From: Oegoconia quadripuncta
Lineage: Eukaryota; Arthropoda; Insecta; Lepidoptera; Autostichidae
Length of the DNA: 64,000 bases
Direction: 5' to 3'
Assembly: GCA_949316235.1 (NCBI GenBank)
Contig: OX438752.1
Coordinates: 754,001-818,000 of the forward strand
Shown: positions 29,890-40,081 of the stretch, one piece after another
Position numbering within the stretch: the first letter of the stretch is position 1
Layout: every line of letters begins with the position of its first letter
Translations under genes and position numbers: made by a program
Notes under the pieces: generated by a model
The model's database searches: none
What the model saw: only the letters and a program-made list of their open reading frames with translations
Told to the model about the DNA's origin: nothing

Positions 29890-30300
29890 AAAAAACTGAT
29901 TAAGTAAATAAAACATTATTGATTTGCTGTCAATCAATATAATGGGTTAGCACAGTAGCACATAATTAATATAGTACTAGACAGTACTGTAAATATACAC
30001 CTGATAAACAATACGTATTTTCTCACATTTAAGCAAATTATTACAAAACAATTGATTTAGATCATTATAATTTTGATGATTTCTGTATTCACAATTATGA
30101 GACAAATAACAATTTCGCATTGTCATAGCTATATTTTGTTATAAGGTGAAATTACGCAACTCGACATCAGGTGATGAAATTAACCGTCCTTAATTTTAAA
30201 ATTTCGTGACATTACACTTTTTAGCTGACTACGGCGAAGCTAAATCTTGATACAACATATTATGGAGGTACAAGAGCATACAATGTGAGCCTCCCCATGT
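29890..30300. other. AT-rich intergenic
   Basis: Nothing recognised. Confidence 0.4.
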
Positions 30301-30304
30301 ACCT

Positions 30305-30319
30305 TGGTTTGCAATACCT
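30305..30319. repeat. Target-site duplication, left (R1-type insert)
   Basis: TGGTTTGCAATACCT; exact repeat at 30746-30760. Confidence 0.92.
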
Positions 30320-30745
30320 TTTTTTTTTGTTTTGACGCTGGGAAATGCTGCGCAGTTATGTGGGACTCCCGGGCGATTGCCCGGTATACCCACTAAAGCC
30401 CAGCGATGAACCCTCTACGTCTATGAAGGGCGGGGCAGGCTCCCTTACGAATACTACTGCCACCGCCCAACGCTAGGCGCGCTTATGCGTGCCTTCCGGC
30501 TCTTGCAGGGTACCCCGGTTCATGAGAGGCACCCTCAGTCTTTTGCCCGTGAATAGCGGTGGGCCCCCCGACCCACCACCTGGACGTTTCGCCTATTGAG
30601 GCGGAAGGAGATGCGCGTAGCGCCGCCTTCTCCGCCCTCGCCTCCTTTGTCGCAACGGGTCAGCGAGAGCACTCTCTTCCCTGACCTGCTCCGCGGCCTC
30701 CTTCTGCGAAATAACGTCTTCACAGAAGGAGGACATAGCTTCCCA
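30320..30745 (-). mobile_element. R1-clade LINE 3' end, 426-bp truncated insertion
   Basis: Bounded by a perfect 15-bp TSD, with a T-run on the left (minus-strand A-tail). The minus strand encodes the C-terminus of an R1-type ORF2 (SSFCEDVISQKEAAEQVREE, then a basic RRRGRRRRRYAHLLPP stretch and a stop) followed by a GC-rich 3' UTR with GGGGTACCCTGC, TTTAGTGGGTA and GTCCCACATAAC. The far 5' truncation is typical of aborted reverse transcription. R1-clade members are often rDNA-specific; this one is in ordinary DNA. Confidence 0.8.
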
Positions 30746-30760
30746 TGGTTTGCAATACCT
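30746..30760. repeat. Target-site duplication, right (R1-type insert)
   Basis: TGGTTTGCAATACCT, partner of 30305-30319. Confidence 0.92.
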
Positions 30761-30839
30761 AAGTTAAGCAGGCAACAAGTGGTAATCGCCCATAGGTTGC
30801 GCTCCGGACACTATCCAACAAACTCAAACTCAAACTCAA

Positions 30840-31040
30840 AGCATTTTATCTCAACGTAAGATACATGATATCATTTGTTGAATGTCAATTTAAATCTATT
30901 GGAAATAAAAATAGGGCTAAGCATTTTTCGGTCAGTCAGTATGTCCAAGCTACCACCGCTTCGGAAAGGGAAATCATCTGTGGGAAAAGAAGCGGCGCAA
31001 GAAACCCACCCACAATCATTTTCTTTTCTTTTCTTTTTTT
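30840..31040 (-). mobile_element. LINE-G 3' UTR
   Basis: Antisense counterpart of 20.40-20.63 kb: AACGTAAGATACATGATATC, GTTGAATGTCAATTTAAAT, GGAAATCATCTGTGGG and GAAGCGGCGCAAGAAACCC. Confidence 0.65.
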
Positions 31041-31072
31041 TTTATATATAAAAGTATACAACTAATACAATT

Positions 31073-31372
31073 TTATAATTTTTGGGAGCTGGGCGAAGTA
31101 TACCAAGCGTTTTTGTCATTTAGGTAGTCACTAATTTTGTAATAACCTTTTTTTGTTAATGTTGTTTTGACATGGTTTTTAAATTGTTTTTCATTTAGAT
31201 TAATGATATTCTCAGGTATAAGGTTATAAAAGCGTATACAGTGTCCCATAAATGATGTATTAACTTTGCTCAGTCTGAACATAGGGGTGGCTAATTTGTC
31301 CTTATGTCTCAAATTTAAGTTATGCTTATCGCTATTTTTTGGGAATGCAGAAATATTTTTTCGTACGTACAT
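31073..31372 (-). pseudogene. LINE-A-related RT C-terminus
   Basis: A 99-codon minus-strand frame with KNSDKHNLNLRHKDKLATPM, GHCIRFYNLIPENIINLNEK and KKGYYKISDYLNDKNAW. This is the same terminal domain as the sense copy at 40.44-40.72 kb ([14 protein letters not shown]), about 60% alike by eye, so it is a related subfamily. The RT core is absent. Confidence 0.7.
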
Positions 31373-31389
31373 AATATTCTCGTAAATAA

Positions 31390-31703
31390 AACAAATTCAT
31401 TTGCTTATCTGATGCGAAAGGTAGACTCCCCCAATTGCAATGAATGTAATAAAATTGATGACTTGCAGCACATCTTGATGGATTGTGTCCGCTACGCGCC
31501 GAAAAGGGATGCACTTATAAGGTCGTTAGGGCTGAATCGGATCAATGTTGGGATGTACCTTAACATATTGTCTGATCCAAGTTCAAGCTCAGCAAGGACA
31601 CTGTTCTCTATGTTCGGTAAACATTTGTATTAGGATACGATGGGATTGGCATCGTCACTCTGTGTACAAAAATCCCTAAATTAAATAAAGATATAAAAAA
31701 AAA
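31390..31703 (+). pseudogene. LINE-I C-terminal zinc finger and 3' end
   Basis: The sense frame ending at 31633 encodes CNECNKIDDLQHILMDC, the C-x2-C ... H-x4-C finger found at the C-terminus of RNase H-bearing or R1/I-type LINE ORF2s, then a KRDALIRSLG helix. The 3' UTR ends with AATAAAGATAT and A's at about 31703. The coding part joins the preceding antisense LINE within about 20 bp. Confidence 0.65.
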
Positions 31704-31710
31704 CATATTT

Positions 31711-31975
31711 GTTTTTTTTTTATATGAGAGGGCGGCAAACGAGCATGCGGGTCACCTGATAGAAAGCAATCACCGCCACGCATGGACACCCGCAACACCA
31801 AAAGGGTCACAGATGCGTTGCCGGCCTTTGAGGAAAGTGTAGGCTCGTTTCTTGAAGGTTCCAATGTCGTACTCGTTCGGGAATACCGCTGCAGGAAGTC
31901 CGTTCCACAGGGTGATTGTACGTGGTAGGAAGTTTCTTGAGAAACGTACAGTGGTAGACTTCCACTCATCCATCT
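31711..31975 (-). mobile_element. LINE-C 3' end, longest copy
   Basis: A T-run then GAGGGCGGCAAACGAGCATG. The minus-strand frame at 31770-31973 encodes [20 protein letters not shown] and then [20 protein letters not shown], the terminal LINE domain. The ORF closes at HAWR with the Arg-rich end; no RT core. Confidence 0.75.
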
Positions 31976-32019
31976 AATCTAATTCCGTAGTCAAGGAACC
32001 CTTATTGCTTCGTCATATC

Positions 32020-32262
32020 GTTTGACGATCGATTAGTGTAGTGGATTACGACCCTATTAGCGAAATCAACGGTTGCGGGTTCCAATTTCGCGAGGGATAA
32101 ATGTTTGTGTGATGAATATGAACATTTATTTCCGAGTCTTGGACGTTTATAAAAATATTTATGTATATTTATTTGTTATGTAGTGTCCATAGTACAGACT
32201 TTGCTTAGTTTGGGACTAGATGATCGGTGTAAGTGTCCGAAATATTTATTTATTTATTATTA
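32020..32262 (+). mobile_element. SINE-3, near full length
   Basis: Head GATTAGTGTAGTGGATTACG and B-box-like GGTTGCGGGTTCCAATTTCG (mutated), then AATATGAACATTTATT, GGACGTTTATAAAAATATTT, TTTGGGACTAGATGATCGG and a TATTTATTTATTTATT tail. The B-box substitutions would hamper pol III. Confidence 0.75.
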
Positions 32263-32404
32263 TATCCGTCTGTCTAATAAATAAATAAAATAAAATGTAT
32301 TTCTTCACCACAAAGTTAATTTAACAAGTAATGGTCAATGAAAATATGTAGGAATTAGTTACTCCATAAATAAAATTTAAACATAAATAAAATTGAACAA
32401 AAAA

Positions 32405-32490
32405 AGCTATACCCGATAAGTTTTAAAGTACCGTAAAGAAAAAATAGGGCACTTACCTAATAAGTGAAATAATAGTTATTGACATATCAA
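32405..32490. mobile_element. MITE-2 end fragment
   Basis: AAAGTACCGTAAAGAAAAAA then TAAGTGAAATAATAGTTATT matches the MITE-2 terminal arm; a LINE-A scrap (ATCAAATCAAATC ... GGATAAAATTATC) follows. The opposite end was not found. Confidence 0.5.
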
Positions 32491-32732
32491 ATCAAATCAT
32501 TATATTTTTATTTAATAGGATAAAATTATCAAATTCAAATTATTTATTTTGCCAGAATATAGGTACACAATGGTGTTTTCGTATTAAAAATATCTTGTAT
32601 TATTTTATTTTTATTACTGTGAAATAAGGCTACATTGTGTAAGAATAACACCAAGCAGAATTATTGTTGCGTCGAATATTTTTCTATGTGTTTCGCTTTA
32701 CCTATCTATCTATCTATCTTGTGTGAAGTCCC

Positions 32733-32850
32733 CAACCCGCGTTGGGCCAGCATGGTGGATTATGGCCCATACTCCCTCATACAATAGGGAAGGCCTAAAT
32801 CCCTGCAGTGGGATGTTTACGGGCTGATGATGATAGTCTAGTATTCTGTG
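32733..32850 (+). mobile_element. SINE-4 3' fragment
   Basis: TTGGGCCAGCATGGTGGATT, ATGGCCCATACTCCCTC, CTGCAGTGGGATG and GGGCTGATGATGATAG. It lacks the tRNA-like head. Confidence 0.7.
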
Positions 32851-32855
32851 GTATT

Positions 32856-32870
32856 AGGTACCTCGGCGAT
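32856..32870. repeat. Target-site duplication, left (161-bp R1-type insert)
   Basis: AGGTACCTCGGCGAT, repeated exactly at 33032-33046. Confidence 0.92.
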
Positions 32871-33031
32871 GTCGCGGAAGTTTGCAATCGCGTTCCCGTA
32901 ACCTCGTCGCAAACAACAGCGGCAGAAGATGGAACACCCCAGGGGGTATTAGGAGTCTGACATAACCATCCCGACCCCCCGGTCGGGTGGCAGCCATAAA
33001 GGATTTCCCCTGGGAAGAAAGAAAAAAAAAA
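32871..33031 (+). mobile_element. R1-clade 3' end, 161-bp insertion
   Basis: Starts inside the last codons of an R1-type ORF2 (KFAIAFP then stop), followed by a 3' UTR with CCTCGTCGCAAACAACAGC and CACCCCAGGGGGTATTAGG and an A-rich tail. The 15-bp TSD shows it is a genuine target-primed insertion stopped after about 160 nt of cDNA synthesis. It differs from the 30.3-kb R1-type copy. Confidence 0.8.
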
Positions 33032-33046
33032 AGGTACCTCGGCGAT
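33032..33046. repeat. Target-site duplication, right (161-bp R1-type insert)
   Basis: AGGTACCTCGGCGAT, partner of 32856-32870. Confidence 0.92.
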
Positions 33047-33159
33047 CCGAACTCCTTTGAAAGCTGTTTACTCCGAAGAGTGCGAATTGCTAATGCCCAC
33101 ATGAACATTAAACCTTAATAAATGTGATTTAACTTGTGGTGTGTAGATTCGGCACCTAA

Positions 33160-33330
33160 ATCAAATCAAAACAAAATATTTTATTTCATAGGATAAAATT
33201 ATCACTTGAAAACGTCACTATTAATAATTAGATACATTTAAATTTTTAAATTTACTGCTCATTCACAAAGCTGACTCCCCAGAGAAGAACGAGCAAGAAA
33301 CTCTACGGTTGCTCTTTTTATACAGATTAT
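33160..33330 (-). mobile_element. LINE-A 3' UTR
   Basis: AAATCAAATCAAAACAAAAT, GGATAAAATTATCACTTGAA and TGACTCCCCAGAGAAGAACG, ending at TTGCTCTTT. Confidence 0.7.
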
Positions 33331-33399
33331 TATTACATATTAATTACTTTAAATCCTAATTAATATTTCCTAAACATGTTACAGTTAAATTGTGACAAA

Positions 33400-34076
33400 C
33401 CCTCCACCTTCCCATGGCCCCATCAACCATCTTGGTTATACGGGCCGAATCGTTGAGAGATGTGTCCGGTACTTGCTCGTGGCTCTTTCCCGGTAGCACA
33501 CTTCTTGACTCTCGACAAATTATTTAAATCTTTCTCCTTGTCCCTATGGCCAATTCTCCCCATTCTGGGGCTTGACGTCACTAATACGGCTGCTTCACCC
33601 CCGGACTGCAGATCTAATCTTCCGAAGCGTTCCGTTCTTCAAACTCGAGTCGAGCCCGCTTCCTGTGCCATGCGTGTGCGTATCTTCTAAAGCTTGCGTA
33701 GTAGTAAAATTAAATTGTGACAGTAAAGTTACAGTCGGTGAGTGTGCTATGGAATTGCACGATCTTATTCCACCGTCCCCTTTCCATCTTCGGACAACCA
33801 GATGCGGCGAGGGTTTCCATCCATATGTTGTCAACATACCGAACATCCGCACTAAGCGCTTTGCTTCATCATTTATAATGCGGACTGCTAAGGTATGGAA
33901 CTCACTGCCGACGTCGGTTTTTCCCGACACTTACAACCTTGGGATCTTCAAGTCTAGAGTGAATAGGTATTTAGGTACTGGGTGCGCGTGATACATTTTC
34001 GGCTACATCGTCACTTTCCATCAGGTGAGATTGTAGTCAAACGCGAAACCAGTTTTTAATAAAAAAAAATAAAAAA
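33400..34076 (+). pseudogene. LINE-B RT C-terminus and 3' UTR
   Basis: The sense frame closing near 33990 encodes IPPSPFHLRTTRCGEGFHPY, NIPNIRTKRFASSFIMRTAK, WNSLPTSVFPDTYNLGIFKS and RVNRYL. A decayed region (33400-33740) upstream keeps short LINE-like pieces in changing frames. The 3' UTR ends CATCAGGTGAGATTG, GTCAAACGCGAAACCAG, TTTTTAAT and A's. It is the longest LINE-B copy in the window but has no RT core. Confidence 0.7.
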
Positions 34077-34576
34077 ATATTTTGTTTTGCACGTTCAATA
34101 TGTATTTAGACTACTTTATACTGAAATAAATGTTATCTTCTCTTATCTATCTTATCTTATAGCTCACCCATTTTGTGATATTTAAACTGGTAGCTTATTT
34201 TTTCGCGACATTACTTACCGAATGAGGTAAGCGTTTTTCTCAAAAAATCTCTCGCCTTTTCGGTCCGAACCACTTGCACAGTTGAATAAGAATTCAATTT
34301 GCTTACAAAGAGACATGATTCATGGATTTCTTTTATATGTATAGTAATTAGGAAAAACATGGCCTCGAACATTACTCATTTCTATGAAATCATTACCTTT
34401 TTATTTACAAAAATACCTATTGGGTGGATATAAATGAGTCAGCCATGTTATAATATGAAACTTCTCAGTTATATTTGGGGTTGTGTTCCTCAAGAAGTAC
34501 AAACGGAAACCTTATATCTTTGTTGTTGTTATCTACTTTCTATCAAGACCCATCTCGAGAGGTATAAAGCCGATAT

Positions 34577-34890
34577 TAAAATCATACATACATAAAGTCA
34601 CGCCTGTTTCCCGTAGGGGTAGGCAGAGACCACAGACTTGCTACGATCCTGACACACCTCTTTTGCTTCATTCACTCTCATAAAATTGTTCATACATGCT
34701 CGTCGGCTGTCTTTTTTAAGACGTCCCCGATGTGATCATGATACGTTCGCCGTGGTCTTCCCCTACCAACACTACCATCCATATTCGCATCGTATATCTC
34801 TTTCGTAAGTCTTCTTTCATTCATCCTCTCCACATGTCCAAACCATCTCAGCATACTTTTGTCAATCTTTGTCACTACGTCTTTTTTCAC
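34577..34890 (-). pseudogene. RTE LINE C-terminus and 3' end
   Basis: The 66-codon minus-strand frame has [29 protein letters not shown] and [19 protein letters not shown], the classical C-terminal domain of RTE-clade ORF2. Toward lower coordinates comes the 3' UTR with CAGACTTGCT-type sequence and GGGGTAGGCAGAGACC (on the plus strand as CCGTAGGGGTAGGCAGAG). No poly-A. Confidence 0.75.
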
Positions 34891-35159
34891 TATAAATGAA
34901 CCCCAGAAAACAAATGACTGCCTATACCATCCAGATAAACTAAACCAACTGCGTTAAAAGCTAAATTTGTTCAGAATAGCTTAACCGATTTTGATCAAAT
35001 ATGACTAAAAACCTGCCCCCTCTTTTAAGATAACAAAACCGCATTTATATCGGACCACGCTTTACTGAGATACGTCCAGACAAACACATAACGCCATCAA
35101 ACAAATAACATCCGTCATTTTTCGTCGGAGGTAAAATGCCACTAGTGATCGAGTGTAAA

Positions 35160-35225
35160 TCATAGTTGCGAAGTTCATTACTGCTATGTACGTTACTGCG
35201 AAAGTTCACCATTGCGACGTACAAA
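35160..35225 (+). repeat. Isolated unit of the 62-bp minisatellite
   Basis: One full repeat (TGCTATGTACGTTACTGCG, AAAGTTCACCATTGCGACGT) 400 bp before the main array. Confidence 0.75.
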
Positions 35226-35631
35226 CCAATCATCCTAAAAGTATCACATGGGCTAAAGTGTTACCTCCAAAAATTTTTACTTTTCTTGTTTTCCTTACCT
35301 TTTTATTATTTTAATGAAGTGTTTACGTTTTATTTTCCTTTATAAAAAGAAAAAAAAAATCCAAATAGAAAAAAAATCGAATAAAAATTGTCTTAGCCGG
35401 ATTCGAAAACCGTGTCTTTTCGAAAGACGTTACCTAAGCACTCGTGTCGCTTGCCACTAGACCACGATATCAATTAGCAGAGCTGACGAAATTTCTTACT
35501 CATTTATATGTGACATATTATTATGGATTTGGTTTGAGTGTTGATATTGTATGAATACTTTCTAATAGATGGTGCTAGAGTGCTTCGGTCCATATGGTCC
35601 ATATAATACTTTTAGGGAGATTCGTCTGTAC

Positions 35632-35966
35632 GTTGTCGCGAAAGTTCTTCACTGCGATGTACGTTACTGCGAAAGTTCACCATTGCGACGTACGTTGTCG
35701 CGGAAATTCTTTACGGCGATGTACGTTACTGCGATAGTTCACCGTTGCGACGTACTTTGTCGCGAAAGTTCTTCACTGCGATGTACGTTACTGGGAAATT
35801 TCACCATTGCGACGTACCTACGTTGTCGCGAAAATTCTTTACTGCGATGTAAGTTACTGCTATAGTTCACCGTTGCGAAGTACGTTATCGCGAAAGTTCT
35901 TTACTGCGATGTACGTTACTCAAGTTTACCATTGCGACGTACGTTGTCACGAAAGTTCTTTACTGC
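35632..35966 (+). repeat. 62-bp CpG-rich minisatellite, 5.4 units
   Basis: Unit starts at 35632, 35694, 35756, 35822, 35884 and 35943 (spacing 62, 62, 66, 62, 59). Each unit is two diverged 31-bp halves, GTTGTCGCGAAAGTTCTT... and GTTACTGCGAAAGTTCACC..., so a 31-bp ancestor doubled and then amplified. All units carry TACGT and CGCG-like motifs in an otherwise AT-rich area. Protein frames across it are periodic artefacts. Confidence 0.9.
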
Positions 35967-36102
35967 TGTTTGAGCATTTTAATCGTCCGCCTGGCTAGCT
36001 ACCATCATGTTACATAAATCTAAGACCTATACAAGGAGTAACCGCGTCGGATATTGCCTAACTTCACTAATCGAAAACCATAACGAAATGAAACGAAATG
36101 AA

Positions 36103-36366
36103 AGTGGTTAGAAACTCTGCTACTATACCAAATGGTCGCGGGTTCGAATCCTGCTAGGGGCATATATTTGTATGATGAATACAGACATGTGTTCCCGAGT
36201 TATAGATGTTTTTCATTTGTACATGTATTTATTTCGAAAAAAACAATGTATTTGTGTAGTTTATCAACCATCTGGTATCCATAACACAAGCTTAGATGCT
36301 TACCGTGGACCTAGATGGCGCTGTGCGTTTGTGCAAAGACATTTCTTTTTATTTATTATTATAATG
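36103..36366 (+). mobile_element. SINE-2, near full length
   Basis: Head AAAGTGGTTAGAAACTCTGC (first bases lost), B-box GGTTCGAATCC, then TGCTAGGGGC, GATGAATACAGACATGTGTT, ATCAACCATCTGGTATCCAT, GGACCTAGATGGCGCTGTGC and a TTTATTTATTATTATAA tail. No A-tail or TSD was identified. Confidence 0.75.
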
Positions 36367-36660
36367 CTGCGGAATCGAACACTATGGGAATAATCCAAAC
36401 CATTTGTCCTCGGAAGCGGTCACTAAAGCGCATTTCCACTTTTCTCATTCAAACATTCACTTTCGTCTTATTCACGGCATTGTTGTATGTGTTTTACCTT
36501 TAGAACAAACTTGTTATTTCTTTGGTTTTTTTTTGTGCAAATGACAATGGATTGTTTCCTAGAAAGGCTTGTCTTACTAATCGATAGATAATTAGTTTGT
36601 CAAGGCAGTGAATTGTTAATGTACGTAAAATTTCCCACTAATTTGTGTAGGTAATATAAT

Positions 36661-36704
36661 TTTTTTAATGCACAACGGATTAGCACTTGACTTCAATCAC
36701 ACCT
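36661..36704 (-). mobile_element. SINE-1 tail fragment
   Basis: TTTTTTAATGCACAACGG and CAATCACACC only; a second, longer SINE-1 starts at 36705. The pair looks like a partial tandem. Confidence 0.6.
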
Positions 36705-37172
36705 TTTTTTATGCACGACGGGTTCGTACTTGACCTCAATCACACCTGATGTTAAGTGAAGATGAGGTCGAAGGTGGAAGCGTACTAACCCGGAAACCCC
36801 AACACATTTGGGGGACTGGCTATCTTATCTTTGACAACCGGAACACAACAATGCTATTAACATTGCTGCTTTTTTTTTTTTTTTTTTTATATGAGAGAGC
36901 GGCAAACGTGCATGCGGGTCACGCAACACCAAAAGGGTCACAGATGCGTTGCCTGCCTTTGAGGAAGGTGTAGGCTCGTTTCTTGAAGGTTCCAATGTCG
37001 TACTCGTTCGGGAATACCGCTGCCGGAAGACCGTTGGCGGCAGATTTAGATAAGATGGTTGTAGCTAGTCAAGCGGACATTTAAAATACCCTACCACCAA
37101 CCAAACGAAGTACTAAATATGTACCGCGAATCGTAAACCCAATGTTGTATACATTAAGCCACGGAGGCGGTT
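36705..37172 (-). mobile_element. SINE-1 split by LINE-C
   Basis: Antisense SINE-1 from TTTTTTATGCACGACGGG to AACATTGCTGCTT (36868) and again from GGCGGCAGATTTAGATAAG (37033) to the head AACCGCCTCCGTGGCTTAAT (reverse) at 37172. Removing 36869-37032 restores the body. The B-box region is partly deleted. Confidence 0.75.
36869..37032 (-). mobile_element. LINE-C 3' end inside SINE-1
   Basis: About 19 T, then ATATGAGAGAGCGGCAAACG, ending at GCTGCCGGAAGACCGTT. It shares with the copy at 48.5 kb the loss of about 36 bp between GGGTCAC and GCAACACC, so both belong to one subfamily. No clear TSD. Confidence 0.7.
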
Positions 37173-37173
37173 A

Positions 37174-37300
37174 AACCTGATGTTAAGTGAAGATGAAGCC
37201 GAAGGTGGAAGCGTACTGATCGGGAAACGCCATCTTATTTGGGGAACTGGCTATCTGACAACTGGAATACAACAATGCTATAAACATTGCTGTTTTGATA
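37174..37300 (-). mobile_element. SINE-1 3' part
   Basis: ACCTGATGTTAAGTGAAGAT to ATTGCTGTTTTG, directly abutting the head of the preceding SINE-1 copy. Confidence 0.65.
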
Positions 37301-37386
37301 TATGTTGTCGGCAATATGTATATTCCGATATTCTAAAGAATACCTAAGTACTCCGAAGACTAAAACGTTCAGGCAATTTATAAATA

Positions 37387-37515
37387 GTCTAGAGTGAATA
37401 GGCATTTACTGGGTGCGCGTGATACATCTTCGGCTACATCGTCACTTTCCATCAGGTGAGATTGTAGCCAAACGCGAAACCAGTTTTTAATAAAAAAAAA
37501 AAAAAAAAAAAAAAA
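37387..37515 (+). mobile_element. LINE-B 3' end
   Basis: TCTAGAGTGAATAGGCATTT, the LINE-B stop region, then GGTGAGATTGTAGCC, AAACGCGAAACCAG and about 23 A. Confidence 0.75.
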
Positions 37516-37744
37516 CGTAATGTATTCCACACTTTACCTAGGCATGCTGTAAAATGCAGAATGAACAGCCGGCATAATCTCTATTAGAGATAAGCTCACC
37601 TTTGTACAATATTTCCGACTGATTGTCAACATGTTTTTTATGTGCAATAAAGAATACAATAATTGTTCTGAATTGTAACAAAACAAAAAGGTCTGATACG
37701 GTGGGCCATTTTCTAGAAATGGTCCGTTAAACTGGGGTGAATAA

Positions 37745-38020
37745 AGTTTACTTAGTCTTTTGTTTTACGATATCACCCGCACTTAGTTGACGTGCCATTT
37801 ATAAGGACCAAACGTTTTAGGTCTTCGTTTCTCATGCGCACGGCTAAGGAGTGGAACGCATTGCCTCCGTCTGTGTTTCCAATCGCATATAACCCGCAGC
37901 TCTTTAAAGTCAGGTTAAATAGGCATCTTCTGGGAAAGCTCGTTCCATCGTAGACCTTATCTCGATATTAGTCCAGATTAAGGTCAAGAGAGATCCCATT
38001 CTAATTAAAAAAAAAAAAAA
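37745..38020 (+). pseudogene. LINE-E RT C-terminus and 3' end
   Basis: The sense strand encodes SSFLMRTAKEWNALPPSVFP and FKVRLNRHLLGKLVPS then TAG at about 37954, a terminal domain cognate to LINE-B but clearly distinct. The 3' UTR ends TAGTCCAGATTAAGGTCAAG, GATCCCATTCTAATT and 14 A. The upstream codons are weaker. Confidence 0.7.
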
Positions 38021-38024
38021 TCAG

Positions 38025-38520
38025 CAGTACAGGTGTTTAAAGTTTGCTAAAAGTGTATTACACACAATCTGAATGCGCAAAATCGGCTTACTTTGCCTAC
38101 GCCCATGCTTGGTTACAGTATGGAATCTTGTTATGGGGCCCGCGATTTGTTCATTGCACAAAAGAAATGTTTACGTATCATTGTAAAGTTGTAAACCATT
38201 TTTTGTCCAAGAAAAAGTCCTACCTCTTCCATGTTTATACATACTGGAAACTGCTAAATTCGTCAGAAAGCATATAAGCCTGTATGATCATGTTCAAAGC
38301 GCCCGCAGGGGAATAGACTTGTCCCTCCAGAACCTAAACTCGAAATATTTAGAAATAGTCCATACTACCGGTCAATACAAATATATAATAAACTAACCAA
38401 TACCATTATAAATGAAACGAAATGTACAAGTTTTTGTAAAAAATTAAAATCTCTCCTCTTACAGAAATGCTATTATACTGTCGAAGAATACATGTCAGAT
38501 AAAATAAAACTACTTTGATC
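38025..38520 (+). pseudogene. Decayed LINE RT C-terminus
   Basis: WLQYGILLWGPRFVHCTKEM at 38100-38170 matches the YGILLWGN block, with the expected AQKK motif in a shifted frame. CYYTVEEYMSDKI near 38470-38505 matches the end of the family. Several frameshifts and stops lie between. Confidence 0.55.
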
Positions 38521-39300
38521 TCATTATTATTATAAGCGTTGATCTCATAACTATAAGTACAGTACAATAATAATAATAATAATTTATAAATAGTTATCAT
38601 ATAAGAATAGATAAAAAAAAATAAAAAATAAAATAGTTTATTTCAATAACCTAAATTAATCAAAACATTGCAGTTTTTGGAATCTCCATTTAAGCAAGAA
38701 TTTGCTTGTGTTAGGAGAGACCGCTCTTCTATAACAATTTTATATGTTAACATTATTTATTAAGTTTTTAACATTATTAATATTACTTAATTATTTAAGG
38801 TAAGTAAGATAAAAAGAGTACAATACCTAATATAGAAATAAGATAAACGCTTTTAATTAGTTTTAGGTTAATTAAATTAGCTACACCGCTAAGCCGATTT
38901 TTCTGACAAATGAATCTCGCGTACTGTCCTTAACCGATTCTGATGTGAATTCGGTGTTTTATTTATATCATTTCATACTGGCATATACTCATAATGGCAT
39001 TCTATACGATTCCTAAGTATTTCCTAAGTATATACGTTTGCTAGGCATTCTATACAATAACTGAATTACACACTTTACCGGTGACATATATCATAATGAA
39101 AGGTTAAACTGTGCTCAGCTAATTATTGTTTGGTTCGTTTGTTTGTATAGTTTGTTGATAAAAGAAAATATAAATACATAATAATTATTCATTCCATTGA
39201 AGAAATATCAAACTGATATCGTAACTACGTTACCTAATGAGTTAAATACACTGGTCGTCAAAAAATCGACATAATAAATATTTATTTATACAACTTCCTG
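38521..39300. other. AT-rich, possible LINE tail, no gene
   Basis: (AAT)n-like runs at about 38570-38640 and GAGAGACCGCTCTTC near 38720 suggest another antisense LINE 3' UTR, family unknown. The rest is featureless. Confidence 0.35.
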
Positions 39301-39309
39301 CATGTGTGG

Positions 39310-39780
39310 GTTTATTTATTTATTTATTTAATAAGACACACCAACAGCACACATATTACAACTCACATAACAACAGTTTCAAGTATAAACAGGTCTGATA
39401 CATGTGCCAATAGTAGGCGTGTACAACATTCAAGAGATATACACAGCTCTAAACATAATTAAGTTAAGTCTAAATTAAAAACTAAATTAATTTAAGTGAA
39501 ACAGCACAATGGTCTATAAATGTTGCTTCCGCAAATATTGAGAAATTCTTCTCTTAAACACACCTAATGAATCGTGAAAGATATCAGTCTGTGGGATCTC
39601 ACTATTCAAATGGTTAAATTCACCACACAATCTCGGGATTGGAGAATGACGTAGAACATTTGTTCTAGATGTAGGGATATGCAGTAGTCTAGTAATGGGA
39701 GTTCTGGGAAAATTGTAAGGAATCGATAATTTAATTCTATTTTGTACGTGATCACAGTCAATATTACCATTCAGAATTTG
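39310..39780 (-). pseudogene. LINE-H RT C-terminus and 3' end
   Basis: The minus-strand frame at 39514-39800 gives KPTLYQILNGNIDCDHVQNR, TPITRLLHIPTSRTNVLRHS and FKRRISQYLRKQ, a LINE C-terminal domain (HIPTSRTN resembles the HIPxxRTN block). Its 3' UTR runs down to a TTTATTTATTTATTTAATAA run at about 39310. The frame is intact for 90 codons but has no RT core. Confidence 0.65.
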
Positions 39781-39799
39781 ATATAGAGTGGGTTTAGAC

Positions 39800-40081
39800 A
39801 TTATAATAATAATAAATAATAAAAGTCTTTGCACAAACACACAGCGCCATCTGGGTCCACAGTAAGCAACTAGGCTTGTGTTATTTAATACCAGATGGTT
39901 GATAATCTACATAAATACTATTATTTTTTTGGTAAATAAATACATGTATAAATGAAAAACATCCATAACCCGGGAACACATGTCTGTATTCATCATACAA
40001 ACATATGCCCCTAGCGGGATTCGAACCCGCGACCATTTGGTACAGTAGCAGGGTTTCTAACCACTACACTAAACAGGTCGT
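39800..40081 (-). mobile_element. SINE-2, full length
   Basis: Antisense: AATAATAAATAATAAAAG tail, CACAGCGCCATCTGGGTCC, ACCAGATGGTTGATAATC, CCCTAGCGGGATTCGAACCC (intact B-box GGTTCGAATCC in reverse) and CTAACCACTACACTAAACAG at the head. Intact A- and B-boxes. Confidence 0.8.

Noticed and set aside
35632..35966. CRISPR-like array
   Set aside because: The units are contiguous with no unique spacers, and the genome is eukaryotic.
35569..35998. 98- and 63-codon frames rich in Cys, Arg and Tyr
   Set aside because: They run through the 62-bp minisatellite and have no conservation or start context.
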